DNA from: Phragmites australis
Taxonomy: Eukaryota > Streptophyta > Magnoliopsida > Poales > Poaceae
DNA length: 64,000 nucleotides
Assembly: GCF_958298935.1 (NCBI RefSeq)
Contig: NC_084932.1
Span: 14,797,501-14,861,500, forward strand
Direction: 5' to 3'
The notes under the pieces are model-generated. The model was not told where the DNA came from. It did not search any database and saw only the letters and a list, made by a program, of their open reading frames with translations. The translations under genes were made by a program, and so were the position numbers. Within the stretch, counting starts at the first letter, position 1; each line of letters opens with the position of its first letter. Positions 58,000 through 64,000 of this stretch are shown one piece after another.

Positions 58000-58334
58000 C
58001 CCCGCTTGACACGTGGCAAGGCTGGCATCCATGCTCCGCAGAGGATCTTTGACCTCAACATATGCACCGTTACGATCTCCCCGTTGCCAAAGACCTATCA
58101 TGGTGCCCTTAATGTTCCAAACTGGTGCGCGCAATGGTGGAGAAGTTCTCCGCACTCACCACCTATCGCACTTTGGAACTCATATCGCATCTAGCGAACG
58201 CCAACATCGTCTCTAAAATGTGGATCTTCCACCACAAGCTCAACTCCAATGGCTCTCTATCTCTCTACGAGGCATGATGGGTTTTGTGTGGCTTCTCATA
58301 GCAAGCTGGCCTCGGTTACGACAAGACCTTCAAT
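58000..58334 (+). pseudogene. Copia-3 RT fragment, right part
   Basis: The fragment reads TRGKAGIHAPQRIFDLN, then ISPLPKTYHGALNVPNW, and, after a shift, EKFSALTTYRTLELI, NANIVSKMWIFHHKLNSNGS and YDKTF. This is the linker and start of Copia RT, continuing the protein interrupted at 48263. It ends abruptly at the LTR start at 58335. Confidence 0.85.
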
Positions 58335-60615
58335 TGTAACAACCCAAAATTCTAAAACCAAAAGAAATAAAAATGATTTTTATGAAAAGAAACAAATATT
58401 TTGCAAAGTTAGAGAAAACCCTAAATATATATGTATATGTATATGTACATATATGAGTACATGTATTTATATATGGGCAGAGCTATATTCCATATATATA
58501 TATATTCTTATATCTATATATAAATGATTGATTGATTGAATTGTTTGCTTCATGACGCATACACAAGGATGGCAAAAACCGTCTCAAATAGTAAAAATAT
58601 ATGCTTGGTATACATGTTATATACATGTATGTATACATATACATAGAAATAGGAAGAAAAAGAAAAGGAAAAGGATGAAACTCGCCTTGGGCTGACTACC
58701 CATACTGAAGCCCATTCTCCTCTCCCCTTCTTTCTCTCCGTGGCATGCTCGGCTCACGGCCCGGTTGCCCTTCTCCCTCTCTTCTGTTTCCTGTGCTGGG
58801 CCGCGCACGCGCTGGTTTCTCTCTTCGGCACGGTACTGCACGCGATGGCGCAGCCCACCAGGGTGTCGTCTTCCTCGGTTCCTCCTCCCTCCCTTTCCTA
58901 TTTGACGTCCGAAACGCCGAAGGAGCTCCACCCTAAAACGAGTCAATCGACGAGGTTTCCATCTAGAAGCTCGACCGGAATAGACCGAAGGAGATACGTG
59001 ACCGATCAACCGACCTAATCATACCCAATTGGAGATCAAAACGTGGAGATAGAGCTCGGATCGAGACGTACGGGTGCCGGACTCCAACCTAACCCTAACC
59101 GACACAGATACGAACTCTCACCTCCTGGGCATATATATGTCAACACTAGCCCCTCCTCTCGACCACCGCAGTGTTTCCCCCAAGTTTCCAGAGCCAAAGC
59201 ACAAAGCGACATTGCCGTGCCCTCCCATTGAATTCCGAGCACTACCGCTATAGCTCGCCGTCGCCCGCTCGCTCCGAAGTAGCTCGGCGTCCACGTGTAG
59301 CTCAAACGAGTTCGATAGAAGCCCCTCTTCTAGTTCCGCCATCATCGGAGAAGTGTGAGCGTCGCAACACTATTTCGGCGAGTCTTCGGTGAAGTTCCGC
59401 CGCCGATCGACACCGCGCCGCCATCCTCAAGCTGGAGATCTCCAAGGTATGGTATGAGTCGTTGGATTGATACCATACGGGTGTGATTAGATGGCGAGTA
59501 CCGGTTCGGGATGGATTGAATCTGACTATTAGATCTGAGTTGGACAGCTCATTTTATGAAGTAAGCGGCGCCATCACGGGGCTCTGACGCCGTCCGTCTG
59601 CCATGTCATGGGCCACGTAGACCGTCCGCATCAGCACATTTGCGCACGTGTTAGCACCACGTCGGACGTATGTTCTCACGTGGCGTGCGAGGTCAGCAAT
59701 CTTTTTCCTTTTATTTGTTTTGCGCTTGGCTAACGTCAGAAATGATGATAATGACAAAATATATACTTTTAAAAAATTAGAATAATTATGTTTGGGTTTT
59801 AATTAATGTTTTCCTTTAGTAAAATAATTATAAAAATAGGAATAAATTATAAAATAATGTTAATAATGTTTAGTATGTTTTAATAATATTATTTAATTTA
59901 TTTAATGTTTTTATATAGTTTTGTAATTCAAATAAATGCTAAAAAAATCTAGAAAATTTCCTAGAATATCCTAGAGGATCATCGATGACTTAGAATTCTA
60001 GAAAATATCCTAATCACGTAATTCTATGTAGTTAATCCTTTTGTCTTGTTTAAATCTTTTGGAGGTCGTAACTTGTTAACCGTAGCACTGATTTGACTTA
60101 TTCTTTCCTTAGAATATCTGAAAAAGCGTGATTTTGTGTGTGATGATGTTTGTTATATGATAATTGATTCTTTTCAGATCTTGGTGTTTATGTGTTGCCT
60201 TTTTGCTTATATTCATGAGTAGATATTGTTCTAGAGAAGCTAGAATGACTTCAGGATCAAGATTTTGAAGATCTAATTTAGTACAATGAAAGCAAGTTGT
60301 ATTCTTGATCATATTTATTCTTGTTTTTAAAAATATTTTATTTTACAAACATGCATGCTAATAATTTATTGAGAATCCCAAAAGTTAGGCTTCATCGTAG
60401 TTTCCTGATCATCCTTATTGCCATGATTATGGTTTTGGGTTATGCAAGGATAGAAGATGCTTAGCCTTGTTTTGAGATAATGGTGGTCATGATAATAGCT
60501 CAATGAATATGATAATGGTCCTATACAACAATGATAAAAAACGATGACATAATTTTATAGCAATATGATATAAGAATTTGGGCAAGTGGTTTAATGAGAT
60601 CGGTACATGTTATAT
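58335..60615 (+). repeat. 5' part of a long LTR, interrupted by the right-edge LTR
   Basis: This starts TGTAACAACCCAAAATTC, similar to but distinct from the TGTCACGTCCCAAATTC of the right-edge LTR. The segment 58425-58530 is an AT/TA-rich microsatellite-like tract. The segment 58680-59420 is GC-rich with frames that look like chance. The rest is AT-rich. It probably belongs to another Tekay/Del-like family. The continuation is outside the window. Confidence 0.55.
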
Positions 60616-63600
60616 TGTCACGTCCCAAATTCCATAATCGCCAAATTAAGCTTAATCATGCATCATTAGCGTCATAATTATTTTTGAGGTAAATTATTTT
60701 GGCGTACTAGAGCACTTTGTTTGAAATCAATTGGATGAGAGAAAGAAATTCGGGAGAGAAAAGAATTAAATTCGCAGTTAAAATAGACCTCTTTCTCTCT
60801 AACATGTGGGACCCACCCGGCCCCACCATCTCTCCCTCCACTTGGGTAGCAGCCCCACCTACTCCCTCACTCCCACTCACGTGCCTCTCTCCTCTCCCAA
60901 CCAGCCAAAGCAAGAGAGCAAGAGCTCACTCTCCCTCTCACTCCCTCTCTCCTTTCTCCCTCAAATCCACACTCTAGGAGCTGTGGGACCCACCCAACCT
61001 CACCATCTCTCTCTCCACTTGGGCAGCAGCCCACCTGCTCCCTCACTCCCACTCACGTGCCTCTCTCCTCTCCCAACCAGCCAAAGGAAGGGAGCAAGAG
61101 CTCACTCTCCCTCTCACTCCCTCTCTCCTTTCTCCCTCAAATCCGCACTCTAGGAGCCGAATCAAGGTATACATGTGGTACCATTGAGATCACAAGCTCA
61201 CAAGCATTCCATTCCTCCAATTTGTTTGCTCATTCCCGAAGGATTTGAGCCGATTTGGATGTCTTTTGGTGTTAGGGTTGAAAAGTGAAGAACACCGGAG
61301 TTCTTCAATTTTCCACCGTTTTCTCCTTCTCCCAGCGGTCCCCAATCTCGGCAAAGAACCTTGGGTAAGTCCTCTAGGCTTCCCATGGCTTGATACGCAT
61401 TTGGTTGGTCAAAATGAATTTAGAGCTAGGTGGTGAAGTTAGGGCATTTTTGGATGTTTTAGACCTAATTTGAGGAATTAAATGAATTTGACTTAGGAAT
61501 GGAGTTTCTAGGTTGTTAAATGAGTTCTAGAACCCTTGAACAAGCTCAAACATGTTTCCTTTTAGTTTGGAGAAGATCGTAATTCGTTCCAAGCATTTTT
61601 CCCCTCAAAACAGTCTAGTTCTGGAGCTTCCCCGGAGTATCCGACCTTCCCCGGAGTCTCCGGGTGACCCCCAACCAAAAATAACAGAGAGGGTGCTGCC
61701 AGAGAGTCTCCCGGAGTCTCCAGTACCCCGGAGTATCCGGGTGCACTGTTCATCAGCCTCTGTTGATAACTTGTAAAATTCATAATTAATTCATACGAAC
61801 TTCAAAAATCATGAAACCAATTTTTTTGGTTTCATAGTACACTACTCATCTATAAAAATATCCCCGGCCATTAAATGTCGAATTAAAATTTTGAGGCTAA
61901 TTAATTAGCCTTAAGCTTCATTAATTCACCATTAATTCTTTACAAGTACAAAATGGATGAAACCAATTTTGCTAGTCTTCTTATGACTTGTTTTAGCTAG
62001 GAAAAATATCTTCCTACATTTTAAAGAATATTTTCATGGCATTTCATCATTTGCACCTTGTGGCTTAGATTGTTGCATTTCATTTATGCTTATCATTGCA
62101 CGCGTTATGTTTCTTAGAACACGCCGATCCATCGATCCCGGAGACCGAGGTCGATCCCGAGGTGCCGCACCTTTGTGAACCAGTGCATCAAGGCAAGCAA
62201 CTAACATATTTCACCCATGTCAAATTTGGAAGTCTCAATTGATGAATATGCTTATGTATGTATGCATGTGTCGGGTATCCTTGGGTAGAACCTATGCCGA
62301 TTGCATCTTTCTACCTTGGTCAATTATTCAAGTAATTTCCTTGTAGCCTAGAGATGGTTTTATGTCTAGGTACGAGTACGATATACATGCTTAGGTCTTT
62401 CGGTAGAAGTCGAATGAAGGTGTTTTCTGTTGTTCGCGAGTATAGGTATTACTATTGAATACAAATACATGCTGTTGGTGAGGTGGTTGGTGAGTGATGA
62501 GTATGACACGAGATGTGGGCGGTGTTAGGAGTGTCATCTGCCTCGGTGGAAAGTCCAGGGGCAGTCGGAAGAGGAAACCCGAGCACCATAGATCGCTTGC
62601 ATCGTTTAAGGCCGTCCGTCGGTACTGTTGGCTTTAGCACTTACCTTACTCACCACATGCTGATCTAATGGTAAGGCGAGCTGAATACCTTCGCAGCTGT
62701 GGCTTTGTGGGCGTGAACATCGACGATGTGAGCGGGCGGGCTTGTAAGCGGTACTAGTTTGCTCTAGGAGTAGTTCTAGTATCGCCGCGCCGAGCGATGC
62801 ATGCCCCACACGGTTGGGCCTGGTTGGGAAAGGTTGTCACGGGTACCCCCTTGTGTGCACTTTAGCGGGTGGCACAAGCCGTATGGTCCTCGTGTCGTGT
62901 GGGTCTAGGAGTATCCCCTGCAGGGTGTATAAACAGTTTGAATTGCCGCACTCTCGGTCATGAGCATGCTATTGTTTCATCCGTATCGGTCGTAGAGGTT
63001 CGTTGTGGATTTGTGGTTCAGGTTTGTGGTGGTTGTATGGACATGGTGGTTATGTGGGAGTGGTCAGAGTTGGTACTTGTTATACTTTTGATACACATGT
63101 TGATTACAATTACTTATGTTCAGTTGGTGATGCAGGGTAGTGTCATATATGTTGGTCAAGTTAGTTGCATACACATATGTCTAGGTTGCTTGCCACTTTA
63201 ATTCACTTAACCATGTTTAATCCTTGCTACCAGCTAATGCATGATCCTTGGAGTCGAGCTATGTATATGTGCTCTATATTGTGTAAGACTTAAGAGTATC
63301 TTCGTACTCAGAGTACTGCCCTTAAGTTGATGCATGTTCGCAGGTCAGCGAGGAAGAGGTGGTGTTTGGCTAGTTTGTGCCTGCCGATCAGGGTGGCGGG
63401 CAGGAGTAGCACACTCTACTCCGAACTCAGTGTTTTGGTATGGAGCCTAAGGGCATGTGGCTCCATATCCTTTTGTTGTGTAGTTTATTTTCTTCCGCTG
63501 CGTAGTCGCTTTTTTTACTTAGGAGTTGAGGGGTTTTGTCTCCTCGTAACTCGCTTTTGTTGTAATTTGTTGAAATAGTTGCATGCTTAATATTTGTAAT

Positions 63601-63790
63601 ATAAATGTTTATTACTTGCTCTTTATTAGGCTATGTTGTGATGCACTATGTTGGAGGCATGTGTTCCTATCCTTGGGCACAAAACATGTGCCGGGACTGC
63701 CGGAATGGTATTCGGGTTAATCTTTGAGGTTTGATTATGAATAATGATCCTCCTGATGATTAATTTGAATACTGTTTGGACGGGTCCTCA
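60616..63790 (+). repeat. Complete long Gypsy LTR, plus strand
   Basis: This 3175-bp LTR starts TGTCACGTCCCAAATTCC, ends 'gacgggtcctca', and is followed by a tRNA-Met PBS, so it is a 5' LTR. It is the same family as 1-3347. The GC-rich 'ccacatgccc'-type part and the distal 200 bases match there. The modules at about 61620-61745 contain CCCGGAGTCTCCGGGT. Lineage Tekay/Del-like is inferred. Confidence 0.85.
60806..61159. repeat. 177-bp tandem duplication in the right-edge LTR
   Basis: 'gtgggacccaccc' starts the units at 60806 and 60983. Each continues through 'gcctctctcctctccc' and ends 'cactctaggagc'. The units are C/T-rich. The left-edge LTR has the related GA-rich block (about 2885-3060 on the plus strand). 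Confidence 0.9.
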
Positions 63791-63794
63791 AGCG

Positions 63795-63813
63795 TGGCAT
63801 CAGAGCTTGGTTT
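63795..63813 (+). other. Right-edge element primer binding site
   Basis: TGGCATCAGAGCTTGGTTT lies four bases after the LTR end. It matches the initiator tRNA-Met complement with two changes. This shows that the element body lies to the right. Confidence 0.8.
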
Positions 63814-64000
63814 AATTAAGTAGCCTAAATACAATTAGAATGTTGTTTAGTAAGCGTGTCAAACCCACTAAGCAACCAACTAAAGTTTACTTATACATTT
63901 TCCTATCAATATGTATGAATCTGCTATATTATGCCCCTAAGTATAACTACTTGTGAGTTTCGATGTTTGTTGTGGAGAGAAGTGCACGAGAAAGAAACGG
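63814..64000 (+). other. Leader of the right-edge Gypsy element
   Basis: AT-rich leader sequence that continues past the window. No frame was recognised. Confidence 0.6.

Noticed and set aside
58740..59400. GC-rich open frames between the Copia-3 fragment and the right-edge LTR
   Set aside because: They overlap in several frames and strands, lie within an LTR, and show no domain.
62452..63201. Frames conserved between the two edge LTRs (for example 62869-63201 and 509-718)
   Set aside because: Conservation is explained by shared LTR ancestry; stops differ between the copies and no motif is present.

Overview
The window is plant nuclear DNA, almost certainly from a grass (Poaceae). It holds one clear host gene, a GC-rich intronless F-box/leucine-rich-repeat gene at 10411-11952. 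Nearly everything else is nested transposable elements of types typical of large grass genomes: long-LTR Gypsy, a CRM-type chromovirus, a Tat-lineage Gypsy with antisense genes, several Copia elements, two CACTA elements and a MULE. The species cannot be named from the sequence alone. I found no bacterial-type operon, CRISPR array, rRNA or convincing tRNA gene.

Layout, left to right. 1-3347: partial long Gypsy LTR, minus strand, running off the left edge. 3841-8172: decayed CACTA transposon (minus) with a TNP2 transposase pseudogene. 8172-9590: 5'-truncated MULE transposase. 10411-11952: the F-box/LRR gene. 12792-20303: Copia-1, with both LTRs but a 5' LTR that has lost its promoter. 21084-38397: a Tat-type Gypsy element whose gag-pol is almost gone. 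It keeps a 249-bp tandem repeat and two antisense genes, one of which is split by a solo LTR (25162-26446). A nearly complete CRM-type element (29646-37366; 909-bp LTRs, TSD CACGC, PBS, PPT, frame-broken gag-pol) is inserted in its 3' part. 39608-41033: second solo LTR of the same family as the first. 41039-43604: AT-rich sequence I cannot assign. 43605-46811: probable Copia-type solo LTR, itself carrying the third solo LTR (45046-46419). 47140-58334: a three-level nest, in which an Ale/Retrofit-type Copia fragment is split by CACTA-2, which is split by Copia-2. 58335-60615: the 5' part of another long LTR, cut by the last element. 60616-64000: a complete long Gypsy LTR, plus strand, with its PBS; the internal region runs off the right edge. 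The two edge LTRs belong to one family and face outward.

The genes do not form a pathway; the window is a record of insertion, recombination and decay. Three solo LTRs with perfect target-site duplications show LTR-LTR recombination. In both Copia elements a deletion in the 5' LTR removed the TATA region that the 3' LTR keeps. Many polyprotein breaks are C-to-T type nonsense changes, as expected from methylated DNA. The most unusual structures are the tandem hairpin arrays in the solo-LTR family, the reading frame of the CRM-type element that runs into its own LTR, the antisense genes of the Tat element, and a 16-base motif shared by Gypsy and Copia LTRs. I did not see a wholly new system. 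Coordinates come from reading by eye and may be off by a few bases where stated.
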